The position numbers and the translations under genes were made by a program. Below the pieces are notes generated by a model, which ran no database searches, had not been told where the DNA came from, and saw nothing but the letters and a program-made list of their open reading frames with translations. From an uncultured Myxococcales bacterium (GTDB lineage: Bacteria; Myxococcota_A; UBA9042; DTJE01), in the NCBI GenBank assembly GCA_903936705.1, contig CAIZWN010000049.1, positions 1-43,773 on the forward strand: 43,773 nt of DNA, read 5' to 3'. Below, one piece after another: positions 7,511 through 16,249 of this stretch (positions within the stretch are counted from its first letter, which is position 1; each line of letters starts with the position of its first letter).

Positions 7511-9854
7511 GGACGCCGTCCCCGCGAATACCTTGTGACTGGACCGGCCCGGATTCCGCTGAGTCGGGCTGACCATCCTGATCTTGATGCGACTGCGCCT
7601 GGGCCTGATAAAGATCCCGGTACAAGCCCTCGGATGCAAGAAGAACGTCGTGGCTGCCGGTCTGGACGATCCGGCCACGATCCAGGACCACGATCCGGTC
7701 GGCGTTGCGCAGCGTGCTTAGGCGGTGAGCTATGGCAATGGTCGTCCTGCCGCGGACAAGGTTGTCCAGGGCCTCCTGGATCTGTATCTCGGTCTGCGTA
7801 TCTACGGATGAAGTGGCCTCGTCCAGGATCAACACGCGGGGGTCGATCAGCAGTGCTCGGGCGATGCTGATGCGCTGGCGCTCACCGCCAGAAAGCGTCT
7901 GGCCGCGTTCGCCGACGATCGAGTCGTATCCCTCGGGCAGTTGCAGAATGAACTCGTGGGCCCGTGCCGCACGAGCTGCCTGAACGACTTCAGAGCGCGA
8001 TGCATGGGGTCGCCCATAGGCGATGTTGTCGGCGATGGTTCCGTAGAACAGGAAGGGATCCTGCAGAACGAGACCAATGTTGTGCCGGTGTTCGACGACC
8101 GGGAAGGAACGAATGTCCTTGCCGTCCACCAGAATCGATCCTTCGCTGACGTCGTAGAACCTGCACAAAAGGTTCAAGAGGGTGCTCTTGCCGGCCCCCG
8201 TCGGACCGACGACGCCGACCATTTCTCCCGGGCGGATTGCCAGGTTTACATCGTCAATGATCAAGCGATTGCCGAACCTGAACGAGATGTTGCGCAGTTC
8301 GACATCGCCCGTGATCCGGCCTGGATGGACGGGCTGGGCAGGTTCGGGGACGCTGGGCGATCTATCCAGCACCTCGAAGATGCGCTGAGCGCTGGCGGCG
8401 GCGCGCTGGGTGCTGCCGGCCATGCGGGTCATCGATTCCAGGCGGGTATAGAAACGCGCGATATAGGCCAAAAAGGCCGTCAGGATACCGACCGTGATCT
8501 GCTGTTCGTAAACGCGCCAGGCACCGAACCCCCAGGCGACCACCAGGCCGATCTGGTTCAGCATCGCGATCATCGGCCAGAAGAACGTCCAGACGCGGTT
8601 TACTCGATCGTTCGCCGCGACGATGCGACGGTTGACGGCCTTGAAGCGTTCAACTTCACGCTTTTCCTGGGCGAATGCCTTGACCACGCGGACACCGGGG
8701 ATGGTGTCAGCCAGGATGCTGGTCATCTCGTCCCAGGCACGGTAGCCGCGGGCAAACCCCTCGGTCAGCCGGGATCGCGTTGCGTAGGTGAACCACGCAA
8801 CCAGAGGGAAGGTGCACAAGGTCGCTGCGGCCAGCACTGGGTCCATATAGAACAGCATGGTCGCGGTGCCGATGATCATCAGGGAATCCGCGGTGAAGTC
8901 GGTCAGGGTGTCCGACAGGAAATAGCAGATGCGGTCGGAATCGCTGCTGATCCGCGAGACCAGGTCTCCCGTCCGCTTGGCGGTGAAGTAGTCCAGCGAC
9001 AGGGAATGCACGTGGGCGTAAGTGGTGTTGCGAAGGTCCGCGCTGATCCTTTCGGACAGGCGAGCCAGCACCCATCCCTGGCCCCAGGCCAGTCCCCAGG
9101 CCGCCAGCGCTGATCCCAGCATCCCCAGAAGATACCAGGGGACTACCGCGAACGGTTCGGCGGCCTTGTCCTGCATGGCCTCCAGACGGGCCTCCTTTGC
9201 GACCTCCCCAATCGTCGGATCCTCGCGAGCGACCTTCACTTGTTCCTGATACGGGGACAAAATGTCGTCCACCATCGGCCAGGTCAGCAGCGGAGGAATC
9301 AGCCCGGCGGCGGTAGTGGCCAGCGACAGGACCAGTCCCAGCACCAGCCATGAGGCGTGAGGACGGGCAAAACGCAAAAGTCGGAAAAGGGTCCCGACCC
9401 TAGGTGGTGCATCCGGCTGAATGGCCTCGGGAATCTCGACGTCGTTACCACTGCTGACGAACCCCTGTGGGTCCATGTGCCTTCCGCTGCGCAAGGCGTC
9501 GAAAGCCTCAAGGAAACCGGCAGCGCCCGAGGCACGGGCAAGCGTGTAGTGCCAGCGCAGCAGCAGTCCTTCAGCGCCGGAAGCCTCCAGGGTCCCCATG
9601 CCTCCGCGATCCTGGGCGGTCAGGCTGGACACATCGACCAGACTGAAGGCGTGGGTAACCTGCCGATCCCCGACGTTGTCAAAGGCCAGCAGGCGTCGGT
9701 CGGTCAGTGCCAGCAGCGATTCCCGGAAACGCCTGGAGGAATCCAGGTCCGAAAGAAACGACGCCAGCAATCGCTCGCCGGGTTCAAGAATCGCGCCGAC
9801 GACCTCGAAGGCCGAAAGCGATCTGACAGCGCCCAGATCCAGCGGGTCCTTCAA
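7503..9854 (-). CDS. ABC exporter with N-terminal PH-like domain
   Basis: 783 residues from a TTG start at 9854, chosen because AAGGGGGGC is about six bases upstream; no in-frame ATG lies nearer. Residues 1-140 are an extra soluble domain (GERLLASFLSDLDS, LALTDRRLLAFDN) that looks like a bacterial PH-like fold. A six-helix exporter membrane domain follows (about 190-480), then a nucleotide-binding domain. That domain has Walker A GPTGAGKST near 550, signature LSGGERQR near 651, Walker B RVLILDEATSSVD near 671 and the H-loop IAHRLS near 706. It is a half-transporter of the type that works as a homodimer in the inner membrane. The gene is divergent from the cyanophycin synthetase genes, with 95 bp between starts, and overlaps the DUF1854 gene. 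I recall this pair being described as cyanophycin metabolism-associated; the cargo is unknown. Confidence 0.88.
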   Translation of the reverse strand: MKDPLDLGAVRSLSAFEVVGAILEPGERLLASFLSDLDSSRRFRESLLALTDRRLLAFDNVGDRQVTHAFSLVDVSSLTAQDRGGMGTLEASGAEGLLLRWHYTLARASGAAGFLEAFDALRSGRHMDPQGFVSSGNDVEIPEAIQPDAPPRVGTLFRLLRFARPHASWLVLGLVLSLATTAAGLIPPLLTWPMVDDILSPYQEQVKVAREDPTIGEVAKEARLEAMQDKAAEPFAVVPWYLLGMLGSALAAWGLAWGQGWVLARLSERISADLRNTTYAHVHSLSLDYFTAKRTGDLVSRISSDSDRICYFLSDTLTDFTADSLMIIGTATMLFYMDPVLAAATLCTFPLVAWFTYATRSRLTEGFARGYRAWDEMTSILADTIPGVRVVKAFAQEKREVERFKAVNRRIVAANDRVNRVWTFFWPMIAMLNQIGLVVAWGFGAWRVYEQQITVGILTAFLAYIARFYTRLESMTRMAGSTQRAAASAQRIFEVLDRSPSVPEPAQPVHPGRITGDVELRNISFRFGNRLIIDDVNLAIRPGEMVGVVGPTGAGKSTLLNLLCRFYDVSEGSILVDGKDIRSFPVVEHRHNIGLVLQDPFLFYGTIADNIAYGRPHASRSEVVQAARAARAHEFILQLPEGYDSIVGERGQTLSGGERQRISIARALLIDPRVLILDEATSSVDTQTEIQIQEALDNLVRGRTTIAIAHRLSTLRNADRIVVLDRGRIVQTGSHDVLLASEGLYRDLYQAQAQSHQDQDGQPDSAESGPVQSQGIRGDGVHG

Positions 9855-9881
9855 GTTCCAGCCCCCCTTGACGCATCGCAG

Positions 9882-9910
9882 TTTACTTCCGCCATGACCG
9901 TGAGTAAAAT
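9882..9910 (+). promoter_or_regulatory. Candidate sigma70 promoter of cyanophycin operon
   Basis: In the 95-bp divergent region, TTTACT (9882-9887) and TAAAAT (9905-9910) are separated by exactly 17 bases. They match 4/6 and 5/6 of the -35 and -10 consensus. A start near 9917 would leave a short leader before the ATG at 9950. The opposing ABC gene must start inside or next to the same region. Confidence 0.35.
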
Positions 9911-9949
9911 CCCGCCCGCTTTCACGAATCCTTCCTTTCGTAGGTTGCG

Positions 9950-12556
9950 ATGGAAATCCTGGAAGTTCGTGCATTGCGCGGACCGAATGTGTGGTCGCGG
10001 CGCAGTTGCCTAGAAGCACTGGTCGATCTGCAGGAATTGAAGGATTCCCCGTCGAATCTCTTGCCTGGGCTTTACGAGCGGCTGAATGACTGGCTTCCCG
10101 GCCTTGTCGAGCATCGCTGCGGCGTGGGCGAGCGGGGCGGATTCTTGATGCGCCTGCGGGATGGCACCTGGGCGGCGCATATTCTTGAACACGTGGCCAT
10201 CGAGTTGCAGAATCTGGCCGGAACACCGGTGGGATTCGGGAAGGCCAGGGAGACTACGAACCCTGGCGTGTACAAGGTGGCTATCCGTTACAGGAACGAG
10301 ACGGTAGCCCGGGCATGTCTTCATGCCGGGCTGCAATTGCTGCTGGCCGCCATCCATGATCGCTCCTTCGATACGATTGCCCTGGTCGAGTCCTTGAAGG
10401 AAATTGCCGACGAAGCCTGCCTTGGGCCATCGACGGCAGCTATCGTCGAAGCTGCCGAGGCGCGAGGGATTCCGACTCACCGTCTCACAGACGCCAGCCT
10501 CGTCCAACTGGGGCAAGGCGCGCGGCAGCGCAGGATCTGGACTGCCGAGACCGACCGCACCAGTGCAATCGCCGAGTGGATCGCGTCGGACAAGGACCTC
10601 ACGAAACAGCTTTTGCATGCGTGCGGCGTGCCGGTCCCCGAAGGACGCAGGGTCCGCAGCGCCGCTGACGCCTGGGCTGCGGCGCAGGATGTCGGTGTTC
10701 CCGTGGTAGTGAAGCCGCTTGACGCAAACCACGGACGAGGTGTCTTTACTGATCTTTCCGACCGCGCCGAGATCGAAAGGGCATTCGATGCCGCGTTTCT
10801 TGAGGGCAGTGGGGTGCTGGTCGAGCGGTTCGTCCAGGGAAACGAACATCGCCTGCTGGTTGTTGGCGACCGTGTCGTGGCCGCAGCGCGTGGCGAGACT
10901 GCGTGGGTGGTCGGGGACGGGCGATCGACCGTTCGCGAACTGGTGGTGGCGCAACTGGATTCCGATCCTCGTCGCGGCGTAGGCGAGGGCTTCCCGCTGA
11001 ACCTGATTGAATTGCATGATGCGGTGGTGCTGCTGGACATGCAGCGACAGGGGCATTCGCCCGATTCGGTGCCGGCAAACGATGAACGCGTCATGGTTCA
11101 GCGAAACGGGAACGTGGCGTTCGACGTGACCGACGATGTTCACCCAACCGTTGCTCAGCAGGTCGTGCTGGCCGCGCAGGTGGTTGGCCTGGATATCGCC
11201 GGCATTGATCTGGTTGCCGGGGACATCTCGCTGCCGCTGAAGGACCAGCGTGGGGCAGTGGTCGAGGTCAACGCCGGACCTGGCCTTCTGATGCACCTGA
11301 AGCCGGCATCCGGGACACCTCGTCCCGTCGGCGAAGCCATTATCGACAACCTTTTTCCGGCTGAACAGAATGGCCGGATTCCGCTGGTGTGCGTTACGGG
11401 GTCGAACGGCAAGACGGTCGTCACGCGGCTGGTCGGGCGCATGCTGGGACTGGCTGGTTTCCGAGTCGGGCTTGCATGCAGTGACGGGTTCAAGGTCGCA
11501 GGCAGGACAATCGAGGCAGGGGAACATTCGGATGCTGCCACCGCTCGGAAGGTGCTTCTGAATCCCGCGGTTGATGCGGCCGTCATCGAGGCAGGCGCCC
11601 CCGGCATTCTTAGGGAGGGCCTTGGATTCGACCGTTGTGACGTTGCGGTTGTGACATGCATCGGCCAGGCAGACCATCTGGGTCAGCACTTCGTCGAGAC
11701 ACCCGATGACATGTACACGGTGAAACGGTGCCCAGTGGACGTGGTGCTGCCGGGCGGCACTGCGGTCCTGAACGCCCAGGACCCGCTGGTTGCTGAAATG
11801 GCGCCATTGTCGGCCGGTTCGGTGCTGTTCTTTGCCGTGGATCCCGACCATCCGGTTATTGCAGCCCATAGGCAGCAGGGCAAAAGGACCGTGACCGCAA
11901 GGAATGGCGCAATTGTGCTTGGCGAAGGCGATGCCGAAACGCCCCTTGTCGGACTTGGCGAAGTGGCCTTTACGCAGCGCGGAAAAGTTGCGTTCCAGGT
12001 GCAGAACGCGCTGGCGGCAGTCGGGGCGGCGTGGTCGTTGGGTTTGCCGTCTGAAGCGATCCGCGCTGCTCTTGTGGCCTTCGGTGACGAACCTGACGAG
12101 GCGCCTGGCCGGTTCACCATTTTCGAGCACGCGGGGGCCATCGTTGTGGTGGATTCCGCGCGGAACTGCCAGGCGCTTGAAGCCCTGGGTTTGGCGCTGG
12201 ATGCGTTTCCGACCGGCAGGCGCGCGGTCGTGTTTGCCGGGGGTTCGACGGGTCGTGACGCGGATCTTCACGCGCAGGGCAGGTGCCTTGGCGACGCCTT
12301 CGACCGGATAGTTTTGTGCGATGACCGATCAATTATGGAACCTCAGGCGGGGTCTCTCCGTAATCTTCTTCATTGCGGGGCATCTTCGGGGTCCCGTCGG
12401 GGGGAGATAGTGGAAATTCCGGATCGTTGCGCGGCCATCGAAGCTGCGCTTGCCGAGATCAAGCATGGCGATATCGTCGTCGTGCAGACCGATCAGGCCG
12501 ACCCGGGATCGACCGTCAACCGCGTTCGCGTCGGGATCGAGGCACGCCGTACATAG
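9950..12556 (+). CDS. Cyanophycin synthetase-like, degenerate Mur half
   Basis: 868 residues with CphA layout. An N-domain (ALRGPNVWSR) is followed by an ATP-grasp domain (about 215-470; VVKPLDANHGRGV, EVNAGPGLLMHL) that adds aspartate in the family. A Mur-ligase-like domain starts near 480 and adds arginine. The P-loop GSNGKT near 484 is kept. Other signature positions differ from the neighbour: ETARGG becomes EAGAPG (E547 onward), TN becomes TC (C570), and DYGHN becomes DSARN (735-739). I infer the arginine-ligating site is impaired while the ATP-grasp site may work. The paired CphA/CphA' arrangement is known in some proteobacteria. Only a weak ribosome-binding site precedes the ATG. It is first in a three-gene run. 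The symbol is left empty because activity is doubtful. Confidence 0.85.
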   Translation: MEILEVRALRGPNVWSRRSCLEALVDLQELKDSPSNLLPGLYERLNDWLPGLVEHRCGVGERGGFLMRLRDGTWAAHILEHVAIELQNLAGTPVGFGKARETTNPGVYKVAIRYRNETVARACLHAGLQLLLAAIHDRSFDTIALVESLKEIADEACLGPSTAAIVEAAEARGIPTHRLTDASLVQLGQGARQRRIWTAETDRTSAIAEWIASDKDLTKQLLHACGVPVPEGRRVRSAADAWAAAQDVGVPVVVKPLDANHGRGVFTDLSDRAEIERAFDAAFLEGSGVLVERFVQGNEHRLLVVGDRVVAAARGETAWVVGDGRSTVRELVVAQLDSDPRRGVGEGFPLNLIELHDAVVLLDMQRQGHSPDSVPANDERVMVQRNGNVAFDVTDDVHPTVAQQVVLAAQVVGLDIAGIDLVAGDISLPLKDQRGAVVEVNAGPGLLMHLKPASGTPRPVGEAIIDNLFPAEQNGRIPLVCVTGSNGKTVVTRLVGRMLGLAGFRVGLACSDGFKVAGRTIEAGEHSDAATARKVLLNPAVDAAVIEAGAPGILREGLGFDRCDVAVVTCIGQADHLGQHFVETPDDMYTVKRCPVDVVLPGGTAVLNAQDPLVAEMAPLSAGSVLFFAVDPDHPVIAAHRQQGKRTVTARNGAIVLGEGDAETPLVGLGEVAFTQRGKVAFQVQNALAAVGAAWSLGLPSEAIRAALVAFGDEPDEAPGRFTIFEHAGAIVVVDSARNCQALEALGLALDAFPTGRRAVVFAGGSTGRDADLHAQGRCLGDAFDRIVLCDDRSIMEPQAGSLRNLLHCGASSGSRRGEIVEIPDRCAAIEAALAEIKHGDIVVVQTDQADPGSTVNRVRVGIEARRT

Positions 12557-12603
12557 CTGGCGTGGCCTTGTGATCGATTGCGGCTTGAAGGGGACAACCG
12601 TCG

Positions 12604-15222
12604 ATGGAAGTCAGTCGCGTCCGGGCTTTGCGCGGTTCCAACCTCTGGTCACGCAGCACGGTCCTTGAGGCCGTTGTTTCGCTGACCGATTCCGAGCTGC
12701 GGATTTTGCCTGATTCCATTCTGGCGCTTCGTGCTTGCGAGTATTTTCCAGATGTCTGCCAGATGCTGACCGAAGGCGCCTCGGGGGGCGTTGGTCTGGC
12801 CAACGTTCTCGAGCGCGTGGCGCTGGGGATCCAGGTCAGGGGGGGATGCCCGGTTTCCTTCAGCCGTACCGCCGCAACAATCGAGGCAGGCACCTACCAG
12901 GTCATCGTGCAGTACGACGTCGAGGAGGTCGGGCGGTTGGCGTTCGAATCCGCGCAGGAATTCTGTCGCGCGGCCATCGAGGATCGCCCCTTCAGTGTGG
13001 ATGAGGCTTTGGCGGCCTTGCGGGCGCTGGACGAGGATATCAGGCTTGGCCCCAGCACGGGTTCGATCGTTCGTGCCGCGCTGGCGCGTGGCATTCCAAT
13101 AAGGCGCATGAATGACGGAAGTCTGGTCCAGTTCGGCTGGGGGGTCAAGCAGCGTCGCATCCTGGCAGCCGAGACTGACCGGACCGGCGCCATCGCTGAA
13201 TCCATTGCGCAGGACAAGGAACTGACCAAGATGCTGCTTGATGCAGCAGGCGTGCCGGTGCCGCACGGGCGGCCCGTCGATGATGCCGAGGACGCCTGGG
13301 CCGCAGCTTGCGAGATCGGTGTCCCTGTTGTTGTCAAGCCGCGTCACGGCAGCAAGGGCCGTGGCGTTGCCGTGAACCTGGTGAACCGCCAGCAGGTCGC
13401 CCAGGCCTTCGAGGCCGCAACCCTGGTGACTCGCGAGGTGCTGGTCGAAAAATACATACCGGGTCAGGACTTTCGGCTGCTGGTGATCGGCGAACGGATG
13501 GTTGCAGCAGCCCGCAGGGAGCCTCCCCAGGTTGTCGGCGATGGAACCAGATCGATCCGGGAACTGGTCGATGTCGTCAATCTGGATCCCCGCCGCAGCG
13601 ACGGTCATGCCACGTCGCTGACGCGGATTCCCCTTGATGCCATAGCCTTGTCGTTCCTGGGCGAAATGGGCATGACTCCCGATACGGTGCCTGCGGCTGG
13701 GCGTCGCGTGCTGCTGCGCGGGAATGCGAATCTCAGCACTGGCGGGACCGCGACGGATGTGACCGAGGACGTCCATCCCGACATGGCGGAACGGGCAGTC
13801 GAAGCCGCGCGGGTCGTGGGTCTGGACATCTGTGGCGTAGACGTCATCTGCCAGTCCGTCGATCGATCCCTGGAAGCGCAGGGCGGCGGGGTCGTCGAGG
13901 TCAATGCGGCCCCGGGCTTCCGCATGCATCTGGATCCGTCGTTTGGCAAGGGACGCCCCGTCGGCGAGGCGGTGGTCGATGCCCTGTTCCTGCCCGGCGA
14001 TCAGGGCAGAATTCCGGTTGTCGCGGTTTCGGGCACCAACGGCAAGACTACGACGGTTCGGTTGATTTCCCACATCCTCAAGACGGCAGGTCGTTGCGTG
14101 GGGATGACCTGTTCGGACGGAATCTACGTCGCCGACAAGCGCATCGATGACGGGGATTGCAGCGGGCCTCGCAGCGCGCGCTCGGTCCTGTTGAATCCCA
14201 GGGCCGAAGCGGCAGTGCTGGAGACTGCGCGCGGGGGTATCCTGCGTGAGGGCCTGGCCTTTGATCGGTGCGACGTTGCAGTCGTCACGAACGTCGGGAC
14301 CGGAGATCACCTGGGACTTTCGTTCATCACGACGGTCGAGGATCTGGCAGTCATCAAGAGGGTGATTGTCGAAAGCGTGGCGTCGCATGGAACCGCCGTT
14401 CTGAATGCCGAGGATCCGCTGGTGGCGCCCATGGCCGACGCTTGTCCCGGATCAGTGACCTTCTTCGGTTGCGACCCGAATCATCCGATACTGGCTGCTC
14501 ACCGGGCGGCGGGTTGTCTGGTAATCAGCATCGACGGATCGGAAATCCTGGCTGTGAAGGGTGACGACGAATTCAGGGTTGCGCTGGACAGCATCCCGAT
14601 TACGCGCCAAGGGGCCATCCGTTTCCAGGTCGAGAACGCGATGGCCGCGATTGGCGCCGCGCTGGGCCTGGGACTTGATCACGATGTCATCCGATCGGGC
14701 CTGTCGACGTTCGTCAGCGATATCCGGACTGCTCCGGGGCGGTTCAATGTCCTTGATTACCAGGGTGCGACGGTCATTGCGGACTACGGTCATAATCCAG
14801 ACGCGATTCGCGCACTGGTCGAGGCGATTGATCGCATGCCGTCAAGGCGGCGCGTCGTAATGATCAGCGCGGCAGGCGATCGGCGCGACGTTGATATCAG
14901 GCGTCAGACCGAGATTCTGGGGGATGCCTTTGACGAGGTGATCCTGTACCAGGATGCCTGTCAAAGAGGCCGTCAGGATGGCGAGGTTCTTGGCTTGCTG
15001 AGGGAAGGCCTGATGCGGGCCGGGCGCGTGTCTCAGGTTTCGGAGATTCGCGGGGAATTCCTGGCAATTGAAGCTGCTTTGTCGCGTTTGCGCCCCGGGG
15101 ACCTTGGATTGATTCTTATCGACCGGATAGACGAGTCCCTGGCGTATCTTGAGAAGCGGATTGCCACGCCGGTAGTGCGTGTCGCAGACAAGGTGCCGGT
15201 TTCTGCCCGTGCCGCTTCCTAG
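12604..15222 (+). CDS. cphA: Cyanophycin synthetase
   Basis: 872 residues, the normal CphA length. It polymerises aspartate and arginine into multi-L-arginyl-poly-L-aspartate, a cytoplasmic nitrogen store. The N-domain begins with ALRGSNLWSR. The ATP-grasp domain (about 205-465) has DKELTK, VVKPRHGSKGRGV and VEVNAAPGFRMHL. The Mur-ligase domain has an intact P-loop GTNGKTTT (from 477), ETARGG (from 540), TNVGTGDHLG (from 562) and DYGHNPDAI (from 727). All canonical sites I can check are present, in contrast to the upstream paralogue. The ATP-grasp loop reads HGSKGRGV where the first copy has DANHGRGV, a possible specialisation. AAGGGG precedes the ATG. The gap to the first gene is 47 bp, so the two are probably one operon. 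Confidence 0.93.
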   Translation: MEVSRVRALRGSNLWSRSTVLEAVVSLTDSELRILPDSILALRACEYFPDVCQMLTEGASGGVGLANVLERVALGIQVRGGCPVSFSRTAATIEAGTYQVIVQYDVEEVGRLAFESAQEFCRAAIEDRPFSVDEALAALRALDEDIRLGPSTGSIVRAALARGIPIRRMNDGSLVQFGWGVKQRRILAAETDRTGAIAESIAQDKELTKMLLDAAGVPVPHGRPVDDAEDAWAAACEIGVPVVVKPRHGSKGRGVAVNLVNRQQVAQAFEAATLVTREVLVEKYIPGQDFRLLVIGERMVAAARREPPQVVGDGTRSIRELVDVVNLDPRRSDGHATSLTRIPLDAIALSFLGEMGMTPDTVPAAGRRVLLRGNANLSTGGTATDVTEDVHPDMAERAVEAARVVGLDICGVDVICQSVDRSLEAQGGGVVEVNAAPGFRMHLDPSFGKGRPVGEAVVDALFLPGDQGRIPVVAVSGTNGKTTTVRLISHILKTAGRCVGMTCSDGIYVADKRIDDGDCSGPRSARSVLLNPRAEAAVLETARGGILREGLAFDRCDVAVVTNVGTGDHLGLSFITTVEDLAVIKRVIVESVASHGTAVLNAEDPLVAPMADACPGSVTFFGCDPNHPILAAHRAAGCLVISIDGSEILAVKGDDEFRVALDSIPITRQGAIRFQVENAMAAIGAALGLGLDHDVIRSGLSTFVSDIRTAPGRFNVLDYQGATVIADYGHNPDAIRALVEAIDRMPSRRRVVMISAAGDRRDVDIRRQTEILGDAFDEVILYQDACQRGRQDGEVLGLLREGLMRAGRVSQVSEIRGEFLAIEAALSRLRPGDLGLILIDRIDESLAYLEKRIATPVVRVADKVPVSARAAS

Positions 15223-15236
15223 CCCGGACCGGTGTC

Positions 15237-16130
15237 ATGCAATTGCCCCCCCACCATCCCTTCCGTTCTCCCGAGGCGATGCGTCGATATCATTCACACT
15301 ATGACCGGCAGGCGGCGATGTGGCCTGTCCCGTCCAATTGCCTGACGGTGCCAACCAGCTTTGGAACCACATTCGTCAGGATCAGTGGCGACGATGCCTT
15401 GCCTTCGCTGGTCCTGCTGCCTGGGATGGGCGCGAACTCGCTGATGTGGATGTCCATGATCGAAGGGTTGTCGCGGCACTTTCGCACCTTCGCGATCGAC
15501 AGCATCTACGACAATGGCAAAAGCGTCTGGCTGTCACCCATCCGCAATGCCGACGGATTCTGCCGCTGGATCGACCAGCTTCTTGACGGCCTGGGACTTG
15601 GCGATGATGTCCGGATGATCGGCGCATCGTACGGGGCTTGGATAGCGGCCGAATACGCCCTGCGGCATCCGAACAGGCTTTGCAAGCTGGTCCTGATGGC
15701 CCCGGCCGGGGTCGTGAGGCCGCTTGGCGCGGGTTTTGTCTGTCACGCGATTCCTTCGATGCTGCCGTTGCGCGGTCTTACCAGGCGGTTCATCGGATGG
15801 CTGATGGCGGACCTTGCGGGGCGCGAAGGGGAGGGTGCGTCGATTCTGGAGGCCATCGTCGATGACGTGATGCTGGCGCGGGAATGTTTTGTTTCCCGTC
15901 GCCCGGTGCCTCCGCGCGTTCTGTCTGACAATGATCTTCGCAAGCTGAACGTGCCAACCATGTTCCTTGTCGGCGAAAACGAAAAACTGTTCTCGGTCCA
16001 CAAGGCGGTGAAGCGTCTTGAACTTGCGGCACCTGGGATCAAGACCAGGATCCTGCCGGGCTGCGGTCATGACCTTTTCGTCGTTGAGGCCGCAGCGGCC
16101 GTTCGGGCGACCGTTGATTTTCTGGTGTGA
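15237..16130 (+). CDS. Alpha/beta hydrolase in the cyanophycin operon
   Basis: 297 residues, no signal peptide, so probably cytoplasmic. It has the alpha/beta-hydrolase fold: an oxyanion-type LLPGMGANS segment, nucleophile elbow GASYGAW (Ser131), a C-terminal FLVGENEKLF strand where the acid usually sits, and the His of GCGHDLF (His278). The start is 14 bp after the stop of cphA with only a weak ribosome-binding site, which fits translational coupling. Its place as third gene suggests a role in cyanophycin metabolism, perhaps in handling dipeptides or derivatives, but the family is too broad to name a substrate. It is not a cyanophycinase (CphB is an S51-type serine peptidase). Confidence 0.8.
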   Translation: MQLPPHHPFRSPEAMRRYHSHYDRQAAMWPVPSNCLTVPTSFGTTFVRISGDDALPSLVLLPGMGANSLMWMSMIEGLSRHFRTFAIDSIYDNGKSVWLSPIRNADGFCRWIDQLLDGLGLGDDVRMIGASYGAWIAAEYALRHPNRLCKLVLMAPAGVVRPLGAGFVCHAIPSMLPLRGLTRRFIGWLMADLAGREGEGASILEAIVDDVMLARECFVSRRPVPPRVLSDNDLRKLNVPTMFLVGENEKLFSVHKAVKRLELAAPGIKTRILPGCGHDLFVVEAAAAVRATVDFLV

Positions 16131-16204
16131 ACACCATCCGAAATCCCGATTGTGCCCTTGAACAGGAACGGTGTCCCAGTCTAGGATCCGCGCATTGGGC
16201 CGGT

Positions 16205-16227
16205 GTCAGTCATGGCTGACTTCAGCC
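16205..16227 (+). other. Two mutually exclusive small hairpins
   Basis: GTCAG (16205-16209) can pair with CTGAC (16216-16220), and GGCTG (16214-16218) can pair with CAGCC (16223-16227). They overlap, so only one can form. They lie about 23 bases before the start codon at 16250. The stems are only 5 bp, so chance is possible. Confidence 0.2.
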
Positions 16228-16249
16228 GTTCAACATGAGGAGCTCCAGC

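Noticed and set aside
10010-12271. A 750-codon minus-strand frame antisense to the first cyanophycin synthetase
   Set aside because: Long antisense frames are expected in high-GC genes. It has no recognisable motif or ribosome-binding site.
7025-16130. Cyanobacterial origin because of cyanophycin synthesis
   Set aside because: Cyanophycin genes occur widely in heterotrophic bacteria. The exporter-DUF1854 arrangement and the lipoprotein style do not suggest a cyanobacterium.
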